From the NCBI RefSeq assembly GCF_000585215.1, contig NZ_AONC01000072.1:1-33126 (forward strand): a stretch of 33,126 bases of DNA. The letters run 5' to 3'. The DNA comes from Imhoffiella purpurea (GTDB lineage: Bacteria > Pseudomonadota > Gammaproteobacteria > Chromatiales > Chromatiaceae). Below the pieces are notes generated by a model. The model did not search any database and had not been told where the DNA came from. It saw only the letters and a program-made list of their open reading frames with translations. Each line of letters starts with the position of its first letter. Position 1 is the first letter of the stretch. This document shows positions 6,275 to 15,839 of the stretch, in pieces. The position numbers were made by a program, and so were the translations under genes.

Positions 6275-8056
6275 TCACATGCTCTCTGGTGACGAAACTC
6301 CGATCAGACCCAGGCCGTTACGCAACACCTGCCGCACGGCCAGGATCAGCTTGATGCGGGCGTCGCGCAGGACGCCGTCGTCCACCAGGAACTGGTGGGC
6401 GTTGTAATAGGTGTGGAAGTCGTTGGCCAGTTCGCGCAGATACTGGGTGACCTGATGCGGTTCGGCCTTGAGTGCCGCGGACTCGACGACCTCCGGATAG
6501 CGGATCAGGGTCCGCAGCAGGGCCTCTTCGTGGGGCTCGGTCAGACGTTCCAGGTTGGTCGTGCCCGGGGTCGGATCCACGATCATGCCCTTCTCGGCCG
6601 CCTGGCGCAGCACGCTGCAGACGCGCGCATGGGCATACTGGACGTAATAGACCGGGTTGTCGGAGGACTCGGACTTGGCCAGGTCGAGGTCGAAGTCCAG
6701 GTGCTGCTCGCAGCGGCGCATCACGTAGAAGAAGCGCGCGGCGTCGCGTCCGACCTCCTTGCGCAGCTCGCGCAAGGTGACGAACTCGCCCGAGCGGGTC
6801 GACATCTGCGCCTTCTCGCCGCCGCGATAGAGGATGGCGAACTGGACCAGCAGCACCTCCAGCTTGTCGGCCTCGTCGCCCAATGCCTGCAGCGCCGCCT
6901 TGACGCGCGGGATGTAGCCATGGTGGTCGGCGCCCCAGATGTCGATGACGCGGTCGAATCCGCGCTCGAGCTTGTCCATGTGGTAGGCGATGTCGGAGGC
7001 GAAATAGGTACTCTGACCGTTGTCGCGGACCACCACCCGGTCCTTCTCGTCGCCGAAGTCGGTCGAGCGGAACCAGAGCGCGCCCTTCTGCTCGTAGATG
7101 TGGCCGCTCTCGCGCAGCCGCTCGATGGCCTTGTTGACCGCGCCGCTCTCGGTCAGGGAGCGCTCCGAATACCACTCCTGATAGTCGATCCCGAACTGGG
7201 AGAGATCCTCGCGGATGTCGTCGAGGATGGTGTTGAGACCCAGCTCGAAGACGTAGCGGTAGCGGTTGTCGCCCAGCAGACGCTTGGCGGCGGCGATGAG
7301 TCCGTCGATATGGGCCTCCTTGTCGCCGGCCTGGTCCTGGGGCTCGCCCTCGATGGAGGCGTCGAGCGGGAGGTCGGCGAAGACCTGCTCGACCTCGACG
7401 CGATAGGCGTCGCCATGCTCGCGGTGCAGGGTGGCGGCGATGTCCCAGACGTAGTCGCCCTTGTAGCCGTTGCTCGGGAAGCGCAGCTCCTCGCCGCAGA
7501 GTTCCAGATAGCGCAGCCAGACCGAGGTGCCCAGGATGTCCATCTGGCGGCCGGCGTCGTTGACGTAATACTCGCGGTGAACCTCGAACCCGACCGCGGC
7601 CAGCAGATCGGCCACCACCGCGCCGTAGGCGGCGCCGCGTCCGTGCCCGACATGGAGCGGGCCGGTCGGATTGGCCGAGACGAACTCCACCTGCACCCGC
7701 TTGCCCGCGCCGATGTCGCTGCGTCCGTATGCGTGCCCGGCGGTCAGGATCTGGGGCACCACCGAGCGGTGGGCGCCCTCGGCGAGGAAGAAGTTTACGA
7801 ATCCGGGACCGGCGATCTCGACCTTGTCCACCAGCGGCGACTCGGGCAGTGCCTCGACCAGACGTTGGGCCAGGTCGCGCGGCTTGGTGCGGGCGAGCTT
7901 GGCGAGCACCATGGCCACGTTGGTGGCGAAATCGCCGTGGCTGGCGTCCTTGGTGCGGTCCAGCTGTGGCTCGGGCAGCTCGGTGAGCTCGAGTTGGCCT
8001 TGGCTGACGAGCGTCTGGAGCCCGGTATGGATGAGGTCTTTGATGTCTTGCTTCAT
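6275..8056 (-). CDS. argS: arginyl-tRNA synthetase
   Basis: The 593-residue class I synthetase charges tRNA-Arg. It has the N-terminal Add-1 domain (about 1-110) that recognises the tRNA D-loop. The HIGH-type motif is HVGH at 135-138 inside [15 protein letters not shown] degenerate KMSKS motif reads MSTR at 418-421, a variation known in ArgRS. The C-terminal DALR anticodon-binding domain follows, with [16 protein letters not shown] near its start. Length and motif spacing are normal for the family. It is followed after one base by the SPOR gene and preceded, 192 bases upstream, by priA, all on the minus strand. The order priA-argS-SPOR is, as I recall, shared by many gammaproteobacteria. Confidence 0.97.
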   Translation of the reverse strand: MKQDIKDLIHTGLQTLVSQGQLELTELPEPQLDRTKDASHGDFATNVAMVLAKLARTKPRDLAQRLVEALPESPLVDKVEIAGPGFVNFFLAEGAHRSVVPQILTAGHAYGRSDIGAGKRVQVEFVSANPTGPLHVGHGRGAAYGAVVADLLAAVGFEVHREYYVNDAGRQMDILGTSVWLRYLELCGEELRFPSNGYKGDYVWDIAATLHREHGDAYRVEVEQVFADLPLDASIEGEPQDQAGDKEAHIDGLIAAAKRLLGDNRYRYVFELGLNTILDDIREDLSQFGIDYQEWYSERSLTESGAVNKAIERLRESGHIYEQKGALWFRSTDFGDEKDRVVVRDNGQSTYFASDIAYHMDKLERGFDRVIDIWGADHHGYIPRVKAALQALGDEADKLEVLLVQFAILYRGGEKAQMSTRSGEFVTLRELRKEVGRDAARFFYVMRRCEQHLDFDLDLAKSESSDNPVYYVQYAHARVCSVLRQAAEKGMIVDPTPGTTNLERLTEPHEEALLRTLIRYPEVVESAALKAEPHQVTQYLRELANDFHTYYNAHQFLVDDGVLRDARIKLILAVRQVLRNGLGLIGVSSPESM

Positions 8057-8248
8057 GCAGGTTGACGATTTGGCCGTGCCGTCCGGATGCCGTGCCCGCC
8101 GCGGGCGTCGGTTCGCCCGGGCCCTTGGCCGTCGACATGGTCGGCAATGGGAAGAAACAGGAATGCCTCGGCGCCGATCGGGGCGGCCGAAGTCAAGGCG
8201 ATCAGAGGTGTAAGAATACCTGAATCCCTCGTTCGGAGCATATCTCGC

Positions 8249-10489
8249 TCAGAACATATCCTGTGGGTCGACGTCCAGCGACCAGCGCAGCCCCTTGGGA
8301 TGACGCAGGCCGTGCAAACCCTGATTCCAGCGTGCGAGGAAACGCTGCAGCGAGGGGCGGTCGCGCGAGAGCACCATGAGCTGGGCGCGGTAGCGGTTGG
8401 CACGCCGCTCCATGGGGGCTGGCGCTGGACCCAGCAGATGGATCTCGTCCGGATCCGAGCGCTCGGCCAGGTCGCGCGCCTCGCGCAGGAAGGCCGTGGG
8501 CTGATCGGCGAGCGGGGCCTCGGCGCGGAGCAGGACCAGATGGGCGAAGGGCGGAAGCTCGGCGCCGCGGCGCTCCTCCAGGGCCGCCGCGGCGAATCCG
8601 GAATAGCCGTCGCTCAGCAGCGACTGGAGCAGCGGGTGCTCGGGGTGCCGGGTCTGGAGCACCACCCGGCCGGGCCGGTCGGCGCGTCCGGCCCGGCCGG
8701 CCACCTGGATGATGAGCTGGGCGGTGCGCTCCGGGGCGCGGAAGTCGCTGGCATAGAGTGCCTGATCGAGATCCAGGATGCCGACGAGCGTCACCAGCGG
8801 GAAGTCGTGTCCCTTGGCGAGCATCTGGGTGCCGAGCAGGATCTGGATCTCGCCGCGCCGGATCGCCTCCAGCAGCCGGTTCAGCTCGCCCTGGCGCCTG
8901 GTGCTGTCGCGGTCGATACGGGCGAGGCTGGCCTGGGGAAAGAGCTCCCGCAGCTCCTCCTCCAGACGCTCGGTGCCGCGTCCGATCATGCGCAGGTCCT
9001 CGCCGTCGCAGTTCGGGCAGCGCTGGGGCAGCCGGCGCGACCAGCCGCAGTGATGGCACCAGAGCCGCTGCTGTCCGAGATGCAGCGTGAGCCGCGCGTC
9101 GCAATGGGGACAGTCACCGACCCAGCCGCAGTGATGACAGGTGTAGAGCGGGGCGTAGCCGCGGCGGTTGAGGAACAGAAGGATCTGGTTGCCGGCGGCG
9201 AGCTCGGTCTGCATGGCGTCGCGCAGGACCGGTGAAAGTCCGGCCCGGAGCGGCTGGTCGCGGATGTCCAGCAGCGAGATCGTCGGTGCTCGTGCCCCGC
9301 CGGCGCGCTGGGGCAGACGCAGCCAGCCGTAGCGTCCGGTGGTGGCGTTGTGCAGCGACTCCAGCGAGGGGGTGGCCGAGCCCAGGACGATCGGACAGCC
9401 GATCAGCTGGGCGCGGCGTACCGCCAGGTCGCGGCCCGAATAGCGAAAGCCCTCCTGCTGTTTCAGCGAGGCGTCGTGCTCCTCGTCGACCAGGATGAGC
9501 CCCAGACGCGGCATGGGCACGAAGACCGCCGAACGTGTTCCCAGCACCAGGGTCGCCTCGCCGCGAGCGGCGCGGTGCCAGTTGCGCTCGCGCTCGCCCG
9601 CGCTCAGGCTCGAATGCAGCACGGCGATTGGGCCCGGGATGCGTTGCTGGAAGCGGTCGCGCAGCTGGGGCGTGAGACCGATCTCGGGGACCAGCACCAG
9701 CGCCTGGCGTCCGCTCGCGACCAGTGTCTGGATGAGCCGGATGTAGACCTCGGTCTTGCCGCTGCCGGTAACGCCTTGTAGCAGAAAGGGGCGAAAGGCG
9801 CCGAAGGATTCGGCGATGGCCTCGACGGCCTTGCGCTGATCCGGGTTGAGCGCGTGTCCCGCCGAGCTGGGCGTCTGGACGGGCTGCGGCATCGCCTTGA
9901 GACGGCAGCGCTCGATCAATCCCTTGCCCTCGAGTGCCCGGGCGCAGGCCGAGCAGTCGCCGAGGCGTGCGCCGAGAGCGGACAGCGTGAGGCCGTTCGG
10001 CCGGTCCCTCAGAACCGCCAGCAGGGCGCGCTGCTTGGGTGCGCGCGTCAGCGATCCCAGATCCAGGGTGTGGCCTTCAGGGGTTGCGCGAATGCCCGGC
10101 ACACTGTCGTCGGCGAAGGATGCGGGCCGGCGCAGTCTGGCTGGCAGCGCGGTGAAGAGCGCCGTGCCGAGCGGCTGCCGATAGTAGGCGGCGGCCCACT
10201 GGATCAGATCGAGGTCGGTCGTCTGGAAAAGCGGGACCTCGTCGAGAACCGATTCGACATGCTTGAGCCGGGAGGGATCCTCCAGGCTCGTCTCGGCGAT
10301 CTCGACCAGGATGCCGACCCTGTTGCTGCGGCCGAATGGCACCAGCAGCCGTTGACCCGGAACCGGCTCCGCGTCCGCCGCCTGGCTCGGCAGATAGTCG
10401 AAGAGCCCGAGCAGGGGCGCCGCGACCGCCACGCGCAGGATCCTGCCGTGGGGGGGTGGGGCGGAAGGTTTCTCGTCCTGGTCGCTCAC
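8249..10489 (-). CDS. priA: primosomal protein N' (PriA helicase)
   Basis: The 746-residue protein is a complete PriA, the 3'-5' superfamily 2 helicase that reloads the replisome at stalled forks. Visible are the N-terminal 3'-DNA-binding domain (about 15-110), Walker A GVTGSGKT (239-246) and the DEEH Walker B motif (335-338). Eight zinc-binding cysteines sit in four pairs (451/454, 460/463, 478/481, 491/494). Helicase motifs V and VI follow, including GTQMLAKGHDFPLVTLV and QVAGRAGR, then a C-terminal domain. The start gives an N-terminus of about 15 unconserved residues; GTG/ATG alternatives are not evident. It heads the priA-argS-SPOR group. A consensus DnaA box lies about 110 bases upstream. 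Confidence 0.97.
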   Translation of the reverse strand: MSDQDEKPSAPPPHGRILRVAVAAPLLGLFDYLPSQAADAEPVPGQRLLVPFGRSNRVGILVEIAETSLEDPSRLKHVESVLDEVPLFQTTDLDLIQWAAAYYRQPLGTALFTALPARLRRPASFADDSVPGIRATPEGHTLDLGSLTRAPKQRALLAVLRDRPNGLTLSALGARLGDCSACARALEGKGLIERCRLKAMPQPVQTPSSAGHALNPDQRKAVEAIAESFGAFRPFLLQGVTGSGKTEVYIRLIQTLVASGRQALVLVPEIGLTPQLRDRFQQRIPGPIAVLHSSLSAGERERNWHRAARGEATLVLGTRSAVFVPMPRLGLILVDEEHDASLKQQEGFRYSGRDLAVRRAQLIGCPIVLGSATPSLESLHNATTGRYGWLRLPQRAGGARAPTISLLDIRDQPLRAGLSPVLRDAMQTELAAGNQILLFLNRRGYAPLYTCHHCGWVGDCPHCDARLTLHLGQQRLWCHHCGWSRRLPQRCPNCDGEDLRMIGRGTERLEEELRELFPQASLARIDRDSTRRQGELNRLLEAIRRGEIQILLGTQMLAKGHDFPLVTLVGILDLDQALYASDFRAPERTAQLIIQVAGRAGRADRPGRVVLQTRHPEHPLLQSLLSDGYSGFAAAALEERRGAELPPFAHLVLLRAEAPLADQPTAFLREARDLAERSDPDEIHLLGPAPAPMERRANRYRAQLMVLSRDRPSLQRFLARWNQGLHGLRHPKGLRWSLDVDPQDMF

Positions 10490-10961
10490 GTCTTCGTAGC
10501 GTTTCCGCCGGAATGATGGCGAGGATCCCGGTCTGGGCTGGATGGGACTGGCGAGCGGCTTGGTCGTGTCGAGACCGTCTTCATTTGTTCACAAGATCTG
10601 TGGATAAGTCTGGGGATAGCCTTTGGGGATCGTCCCTGAGGCGGCGTCGCTCAAGCACTGGTGCGGTTCTGGCGATCTTCTGATCAGCGACGTTTTGATG
10701 ATTGAAAATCAATGAGTTATCAGTATGCGGCGTTTCGATCGGAAAGACCTGCTTGACAATTTTCCTATCTGGCCGAGACCCTTTCTAGGGTGTGAATGAT
10801 CAAGCGCTTAACGGCGTCGTCCGGCGAGCGGAGCCGCGGCTTCCTGGGCGAGCGGTGTGCGTGGCGAGGCACTCTTTTTTGCGCCGAGGGTCCAACATGG
10901 ATTGCTTGCGCGACTACGGCAAGCGTGTATGATGCTCGCAAATTTCGAGCCGTTTCCGACT
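10490..10961. promoter_or_regulatory. divergent control region between priA and the HNH gene
   Basis: I see no gene in these 472 bases; the open frames are unlike any protein I know. They contain TGTGGATAA at 10599-10607, a perfect DnaA box read on the other strand. Facing the HNH gene there is TATGAT at 10928-10933 with TTGCGC at 10906-10911, 16 bases apart. An isolated TTGACA (10753-10758) has no good -10 partner. A small palindrome ACCCT-TTCT-AGGGT lies near 10779-10792. Confidence 0.45.
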
Positions 10962-11567
10962 ATGTTGCCATTGAACCAACAGGTACTGCGAACGGATTTG
11001 GCGGGTATGCCGCTCGAATGGGTGGACTACCGGACCGCCGCTCGGCTTCATTTTCTCGATCAGGTCGCCTATTCCTGCGGGGACCCGCTGTTTCTGCTGC
11101 GCGGCGGCATCAATGCGGCGACCCACCTGCAGAGCCGGCTGCGGATCCACTCCATCATCGCCACCTACGGCATCCATCACGCCCTCAACAAGCTGCAGGG
11201 CGACTATGTTCCACCCCTGTCCAATCGCACCCTGTTCCAGCGCGACGACCACATGTGCATGTACTGCGGTCAGCGCTTCTCTCCTCGCCATCTGTCGCGC
11301 GACCATGTCCGCCCCTCCAGCAAGGGCGGTGCCGATCACTGGAGCAACGTGGTCACCGCCTGCGTGCGCTGCAACAACTTCAAGGCAGGCCGTTCTCCCG
11401 AGGATGCCGGCATGGAGCTGCTCGCCGTGCCCTTCGTCCCGACGCATGCGGAATACATCTATCTGATGGGACGCAATGTCCTCGCGGACCAGATGGCGTT
11501 CCTGCGGGCCCATTTCCCGCGCTCCAGTCCGCTCTTGCGTAGGCTCGGTCGCGAGAGGCGCCAATGA
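10962..11567 (+). CDS. HNH endonuclease family protein
   Basis: The 201-residue protein has an HNH/McrA-like nuclease fold with a zinc ribbon. Cys99-x2-Cys102 lies in HMCMYCGQRF, the catalytic Asp114-His115 in LSRDHVRPSSKGG, and Cys134-x2-Cys137 followed by Asn138 in TACVRCNNFKAGR. About 85 residues of unassigned sequence precede the nuclease domain; the C-terminal tail includes THAEYIYLMGRNVLADQMAFL. The upstream ATG codons at 10929 and 10932 overlap a TATGAT promoter element, so ATG 10962 is preferred, giving an N-terminus MLPLNQQVLRTD. The stop overlaps the fructosamine kinase start by four bases. Such stand-alone HNH proteins are widespread; their substrates are largely unknown, and nothing here shows phage or restriction partners. 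Confidence 0.85.
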   Translation: MLPLNQQVLRTDLAGMPLEWVDYRTAARLHFLDQVAYSCGDPLFLLRGGINAATHLQSRLRIHSIIATYGIHHALNKLQGDYVPPLSNRTLFQRDDHMCMYCGQRFSPRHLSRDHVRPSSKGGADHWSNVVTACVRCNNFKAGRSPEDAGMELLAVPFVPTHAEYIYLMGRNVLADQMAFLRAHFPRSSPLLRRLGRERRQ

Positions 11568-12439
11568 CGTCTTGGGCCGGGATCGCCGAGCGGATCGGCG
11601 AGGCGACCGGGGAGCCCTTCGCGATCGAGCGCGAGCGTTCGGTCGGGGGTGGCTGCATCAATCGCGCGGCCGTGATCGACGACGGCCGCCGCAGCTATTT
11701 CGTCAAGCTGAACGCGGCCGATCGGGCCGAGATGTTCGCGGCCGAGTCGGAGGGGCTCTCGGCCATGGCCGAGGCCGAGGCGATTCGGGTGCCGCAGCCG
11801 ATCTGTACCGGCGTGGCGGACGGCCAGTCCTTCCTGGTGATGGAGCTGATCGATCTGGGTGGACGGCTGAACGGGGCGCTCGCCGGCGAGCAGCTGGCCG
11901 CCATGCACAGATCCAGCTCCGGGACATTCGGCTGGCATCGGGACAACACCATCGGCTCCACGCCCCAATCCAACCGTCGCGATGCCGACTGGATCGCCTT
12001 CTGGCGCGAGCAGCGGCTCGGCTATCAGCTGAGGCTCGCGGCCGATAACGGCTATGGCGGCACACTGCAGCGCAGCGGCGAGCGGCTGCTGGCGGATCTC
12101 GACGTCCTCCTGGGCCACGATCCCATCCCCTCCCTGCTCCACGGCGATCTCTGGGGCGGAAACATCGGCAGCACCCCGGACGGCCAGCCGGTGATCTTCG
12201 ATCCGGCCGCCTACTACGGCGACCGCGAGGCCGATCTGGCGATGACCGAGCTCTTCGGGGGCTTCGGTGCCGACTTCTATGCGGCCTACCGCTCGGCCTG
12301 GCCCCTGGATCCGGGATACCCCGTCCGCAAGACCCTCTACAACCTCTATCACGTCCTCAATCATCTGAATCTGTTCGGCGGGGGCTATCTCGGTCAATCC
12401 AGCCAGATGATCGCGCGGCTTCTGGCCGAGATTCGCTAG
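11564..12439 (+). CDS. fructosamine kinase family protein
   Basis: The 291-residue protein has the aminoglycoside-phosphotransferase/FN3K fold. Evidence is the nucleotide-binding N-lobe (SVGGGCINRAAVIDDGRRSYFVKLN), the hinge FLVMELIDLGG, the catalytic loop LLHGDLWGGNIG (about 188-199), and the metal-binding Asp in VIFDPAAYYGDREADLAM. This matches bacterial FN3K/YniA-type kinases, which phosphorylate ketosamines on glycated proteins or small sugars as a deglycation step. The length is normal. It overlaps the HNH gene by four bases (ATGA), so the two are probably cotranslated. SixA follows 108 bases later. The link between an HNH nuclease and a deglycase kinase is unexplained. Confidence 0.9.
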   Translation: MTSWAGIAERIGEATGEPFAIERERSVGGGCINRAAVIDDGRRSYFVKLNAADRAEMFAAESEGLSAMAEAEAIRVPQPICTGVADGQSFLVMELIDLGGRLNGALAGEQLAAMHRSSSGTFGWHRDNTIGSTPQSNRRDADWIAFWREQRLGYQLRLAADNGYGGTLQRSGERLLADLDVLLGHDPIPSLLHGDLWGGNIGSTPDGQPVIFDPAAYYGDREADLAMTELFGGFGADFYAAYRSAWPLDPGYPVRKTLYNLYHVLNHLNLFGGGYLGQSSQMIARLLAEIR

Positions 12440-12547
12440 TCGAGTCACGCAGAGGTTACGCCGAAATGACGGATGTGTTAAAAACGGCGCTCGATGTCAA
12501 TGTCAGGTTGTCGACTCAGCTTGATCTTCGCCGATCCTTTCTTTTCC

Positions 12548-13057
12548 ATGCCCCGAGAACTCCTTTTGCTGCGCCATGCCAAATCGGATTGGGACTCCGA
12601 TGTGTCGGCCGACTTCGATCGCCCGCTGGCCAAGCGCGGTAAGAGCGATGCCCCCAAGGTCGGTGCCTGGCTCTATCGCGAGGGATTGGTGCCGGACCAT
12701 GTCGTCAGCTCGCCGGCCGAGCGCGCGCGCCAGACCGCGACCAAGGTGTGCAAGCGGCTCGATTTCAAGAAGAAGCGCATCGTCTGGGACGAGGCCATCT
12801 ACGAGGGCGGGCTGACCGATCTGCTGGAGGTCCTGTCGCGGGTTCCTTCCGGTGCGGCGACCGTGCTCCTGATCGGTCACAATCCCGGTCTGGAGGAGCT
12901 GCTCAAGCATCTGGCCGGTGGCGATTACGATACGCCGGAGGATGGCAAGCTGCTGCCCACCGCCGCCGTCGCCAGGCTCGAGATGCCGAGCGACTGGAGC
13001 CGGCTCGACTCCGGAAGCGGAAATCTGCTGTCTCTCACCCGGCCGCGCGCCCTCTAG
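12548..13057 (+). CDS. sixA: SixA-type phosphohistidine phosphatase
   Basis: The 169-residue histidine phosphatase carries the RHG-type motif LLLRHAKSDWD near its N-terminus (catalytic His about residue 9) and the second catalytic histidine in LLIGHNPGLEELL. The RHAKS variant and compact size fit SixA, which removes phosphate from histidine phosphotransfer domains and the PTS protein NPr in E. coli. ATG 12548 is chosen because the family begins a few residues before RHAKS; the frame extends 18 codons upstream without similarity. It lies 108 bases after fructosamine kinase, so coexpression is possible. A hairpin separates it from the convergent feoB. Confidence 0.88.
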   Translation: MPRELLLLRHAKSDWDSDVSADFDRPLAKRGKSDAPKVGAWLYREGLVPDHVVSSPAERARQTATKVCKRLDFKKKRIVWDEAIYEGGLTDLLEVLSRVPSGAATVLLIGHNPGLEELLKHLAGGDYDTPEDGKLLPTAAVARLEMPSDWSRLDSGSGNLLSLTRPRAL

Positions 13058-13072
13058 GGAGATGGTGACCAA

Positions 13073-13097
13073 GGAAACGCAATAAACCGGCGTTTCC
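13073..13097. terminator. hairpin between convergent sixA and feoB
   Basis: GGAAACGC (13073-13080) pairs with GCGTTTCC (13090-13097) around a nine-base loop, just after the sixA stop. The T-run is poor, so termination is likely but not certain. It sits where a bidirectional terminator for sixA and feoB is expected. Confidence 0.5.
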
Positions 13098-13129
13098 CTA
13101 GCGGCCATTCGCCGCGGCCCCTCATTTCG

Positions 13130-13148
13130 TAGGTGCGAATCCATTCGC
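13130..13148. repeat. short palindromic element, possible REP-like repeat
   Basis: GCGAAT (13135-13140) and ATTCGC (13143-13148) form a small hairpin inside a TAGGTGCGAATCCATTCGC context. As I recall, sequences of this kind are dispersed between genes in several gammaproteobacteria. Only one copy was noticed here, so the repeat label is uncertain. Confidence 0.35.
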
Positions 13149-13151
13149 GGC

Positions 13152-15491
13152 TCAGGTCGTGTCGTTTCGAGCCTTGCCGGCCCACAGCCTCAGGCCGATG
13201 AGCACTCCGATCATGAACATCAATCCTCCGCCGATCCAGAGTCCCGATGCCAGTGGATCGCGCTCGAAGGTGGCCGCCTGATAGAAGATCGTGGCCGCCA
13301 GGAAGGCCATGCCCGTGGTCCAGGCGCCGACGAAGAGCGCCCAGCGTCCCCCGGCCTCGCGCACGATGGCGCCGATGGTGGCGGCGCAGGGGAAATAGAG
13401 CAGCACGAACAGCAGATAGGCGAAGGCGCCCGCCTGGCCGTCGAAGCGTGCGGCCATGGCGCTGAAGGTGCCGCTCTCGACGCCCTGCTCCTCGGCTGCC
13501 GCCTCGCGGTCGGCGATGTCGCCCACGTCCAGGCCGAGCGGGTCGAGCAGGCGGGCTCCCAGGCCGGCGAGGTTCTCCTCGACCGAGATGGCCGCCCGCT
13601 CGAGGTCGCGCCAGAGATCGAAGGGTTTGGGCTCGGCGCTCGGTGCCTGCTCCTCGGCCAGACGGCCGTAGAGCGAGTCGAGGGTGCCGACGATGACCTC
13701 CTTGGCCAGGACGCCGGAGACGATGCCCAGCACGGCCGGCCAGTTGTCCTCGTGGATGCCCATGGGCGCGAACAGGGGCGTCGCGGTGCGGCTGACCGCG
13801 GCCAGCACCGAGCGGTCGCTCTCCCGATTGCCGAGGCTGCCGTCGCTGCCCACGGTGGCGAGCACGTTGAGGACGAGCACCATCAGCACGATCACCTTGC
13901 CCGCCTCGCGCAGGAACAGCTTCACCCGGTCCCAGGTGCGCAGCAGCACGCCCTTGAGGGTGGGCAGGTGGTAGGGCGGTAGCTCCATCAGCAGGCCCGC
14001 GCTGTCGCCCTTGAGCAATGTGTGCTTCATTGCCAGCCCCGAGAGGATGGCGACGGCGATGCCGGTGAGATAGAGGACGAAGACCAGGTTCTGGCCCGAG
14101 TGCGGGAAGAAGGCCGTGGCGAAGAGTGCGTAGACCGGCAGTCTGGCCCCGCAGGACATGAAGGGATTCATGAGGATGGTGAGCTTGCGCTCGCGCTCGC
14201 TTTCGAGCGTGCGGGTGGCCATGACCGCCGGGACGTTGCAGCCGAAGCCGACGATGAGCGGCACGAAGGCTTTGCCCGGCAGTCCGATCGAGCGCATGAA
14301 GCGGTCCATGACGAAGGCCGCGCGCGCCATGTAGCCCGAGTCCTCCAGGAAGGAGAGCACGATATAGAGACTGGCGATGATGGGGATGAAGGTCCCGACC
14401 ACCTGCAGACCGCCGCCGATGCCGTCGGCCAGCACCAGCGACAGCCAGCCGGGCGCGTTCAGGTCGTCGAGAAGCTCGCCGAGTCCGTCGACGAAGAGGG
14501 CCTGTCCGGCCATGTCGAAGAAGTCGATGAAGGCCCCTCCGACGTTCATGGTGAACATGAACATGAGATAGATCATCAGCAGGAACAGCGGGATGCCGAA
14601 GATCCGGTTGAGGACGAAGCGGTCGATGCGGTCCGAGAGGGTGCGTTCGATGCGGTGGCTCTCGCGCATGACCCGCTGGGCCAGGGTATGGGCGTGGCCG
14701 AACCGGGTGTCGGCGATATGCAGATCGGCGTCCTCCCCGGTGCGCACGGCGATCTGGCCGCGCAGCTGCTCGGCGCGTCCGAGGATCTCGGGCGAGACCG
14801 ACTGCTCGGCGGCGGGGTCGGACTCCAGCAGCTTGAGCGCCAGCCAGCGCGCGTTGGCCCGGTCCGAGACCTGGGCCAGGTGAGGGGCGAGTTCGGCGAT
14901 GGCCTCCTCGACGAACTCGCTCTGGGCCAGTGGCAGGCCGGCGGGATCGCGTCCTTCGGCGACCGCGAGCAGGCGCGCCTGCAGCTCGGTCAGTCCCTCC
15001 TTGGTCACGGCGACCACGGGCACGACCGGGCAGCCGATCTCCGCGGCCAGCCGGTCGATGTCGATCTGCACGCCCCGCTTGCGCGCCACGTCCATCATGT
15101 TGAGGGCGACGATGACCGGGACGCCCATCTCCAGCAGCTGGACCGAGAGATAGAGGTTGCGCTCCAGGTTGTTCGCGTCCAGGACGTTGACGATCAGGTC
15201 GGCCTCGCGGCTGAGCAGATAGTCGCGGGTGACCACCTCGTCGAGCGAGCTGGCGTCGAGCGAGTAGATGCCGGGCAGGTCGATGACCTTGATTCGGCGT
15301 CCGTCGAGCTCGAGCGCGCCCTCCTTGCGCTCGACCGTGACCCCGGGCCAGTTGCCGGTGGTCTGGCGGATCCCGGTCAGGGCGTTGAAGAGGGCCGATT
15401 TGCCGCAGTTGGGATTGCCGGCCAGGGCGACGGTGAGCGGGCGGGGCATGTGGAGCGAGACGGTGACGGGGGGGCAGGTGGGCTGCGGCAT
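13152..15491 (-). CDS. feoB: ferrous iron transport protein B
   Basis: The 779-residue protein is a full-length FeoB, the Fe(II) permease of the inner membrane with an N-terminal G domain. The G motifs are GNPNCGKS (25-32, G1), DLPG in VIDLPGIYSLD (G3) and NMMD (G4). The membrane part has the Gate motifs GCNVPAVMATRTL and the conserved SCGARLPVYALF, plus about eight or more hydrophobic segments. ATG 15491 is in a six-base gap after the feoA stop; ATG 15449 (MPRPLTVALAG) is an alternative that would trim 14 residues. No feoC is present downstream; the next gene is sixA in convergent orientation. Ferrous iron uptake fits an anaerobic or microaerobic lifestyle. Confidence 0.96.
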   Translation of the reverse strand: MPQPTCPPVTVSLHMPRPLTVALAGNPNCGKSALFNALTGIRQTTGNWPGVTVERKEGALELDGRRIKVIDLPGIYSLDASSLDEVVTRDYLLSREADLIVNVLDANNLERNLYLSVQLLEMGVPVIVALNMMDVARKRGVQIDIDRLAAEIGCPVVPVVAVTKEGLTELQARLLAVAEGRDPAGLPLAQSEFVEEAIAELAPHLAQVSDRANARWLALKLLESDPAAEQSVSPEILGRAEQLRGQIAVRTGEDADLHIADTRFGHAHTLAQRVMRESHRIERTLSDRIDRFVLNRIFGIPLFLLMIYLMFMFTMNVGGAFIDFFDMAGQALFVDGLGELLDDLNAPGWLSLVLADGIGGGLQVVGTFIPIIASLYIVLSFLEDSGYMARAAFVMDRFMRSIGLPGKAFVPLIVGFGCNVPAVMATRTLESERERKLTILMNPFMSCGARLPVYALFATAFFPHSGQNLVFVLYLTGIAVAILSGLAMKHTLLKGDSAGLLMELPPYHLPTLKGVLLRTWDRVKLFLREAGKVIVLMVLVLNVLATVGSDGSLGNRESDRSVLAAVSRTATPLFAPMGIHEDNWPAVLGIVSGVLAKEVIVGTLDSLYGRLAEEQAPSAEPKPFDLWRDLERAAISVEENLAGLGARLLDPLGLDVGDIADREAAAEEQGVESGTFSAMAARFDGQAGAFAYLLFVLLYFPCAATIGAIVREAGGRWALFVGAWTTGMAFLAATIFYQAATFERDPLASGLWIGGGLMFMIGVLIGLRLWAGKARNDTT

Positions 15492-15497
15492 GGTCCG

Positions 15498-15839
15498 TCA
15501 GCGCCTCTGGTCGGAATGGGCCGCGGCGGTCACGGGCTCTTCGGCCGGGGTGTCGCCGTGCGTAACGGCCGGTTCCGGGGCGGGCGGATCCCCTTCGCCG
15601 GCGCAGAGTCTGACCCAGAGCTTGTCCGCGATCCCAGAGCCCACCGCGATGCGGACCTCGCCGCTCGCCAGCACCAGACCTTGACCGCGTCGCTGAACCA
15701 CGCTCAGATGACTGCCCTGGCGCAGACCCAGCGACAGTAGACGGCGTGTCAGGTGGCGGCCGCCTTGGATTTCGGCCAGTTGCGCGGGTGTGCTGTGGGG
15801 CAGATCTGAGAGTCGGATGAGCTCGGCGGGTTGGGGCAT
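15498..15839 (-). CDS. feoA: ferrous iron transport protein A
   Basis: The 113-residue protein carries the SH3-like FeoA fold: a start ELIRLSDLPHSTPAQLAEI, then GGRHLTRRLLSLGLRQGSHLSVVQRRG and VRIAVGSGIADKLWVRL. FeoA is a small cytoplasmic partner of FeoB. An unconserved C-terminal tail of about 30 residues (PPAPEPAVTHGDTPAEEP) is longer than in most FeoA proteins of about 75-85 residues. The frame extends about 64 codons further upstream, but that part has no similarity and ATG 15839 fits the family start. It lies six bases before feoB, so the two are an operon. No clear Fur box is visible upstream. Confidence 0.9.
   Translation of the reverse strand: MPQPAELIRLSDLPHSTPAQLAEIQGGRHLTRRLLSLGLRQGSHLSVVQRRGQGLVLASGEVRIAVGSGIADKLWVRLCAGEGDPPAPEPAVTHGDTPAEEPVTAAAHSDQRR

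Noticed and set aside
6395-8065. Long plus-strand open frame over argS
   Set aside because: It is antisense to a clear arginyl-tRNA synthetase and shows no recognisable domain; GC-rich codon bias produces such shadows.
10796-11542. Plus-strand frame overlapping the HNH gene
   Set aside because: Another frame over a clear HNH nuclease; no family-like sequence.
14022-15740. Long plus-strand open frame opposite feoB
   Set aside because: Acidic and repetitive, with no domain; shadow of feoB.
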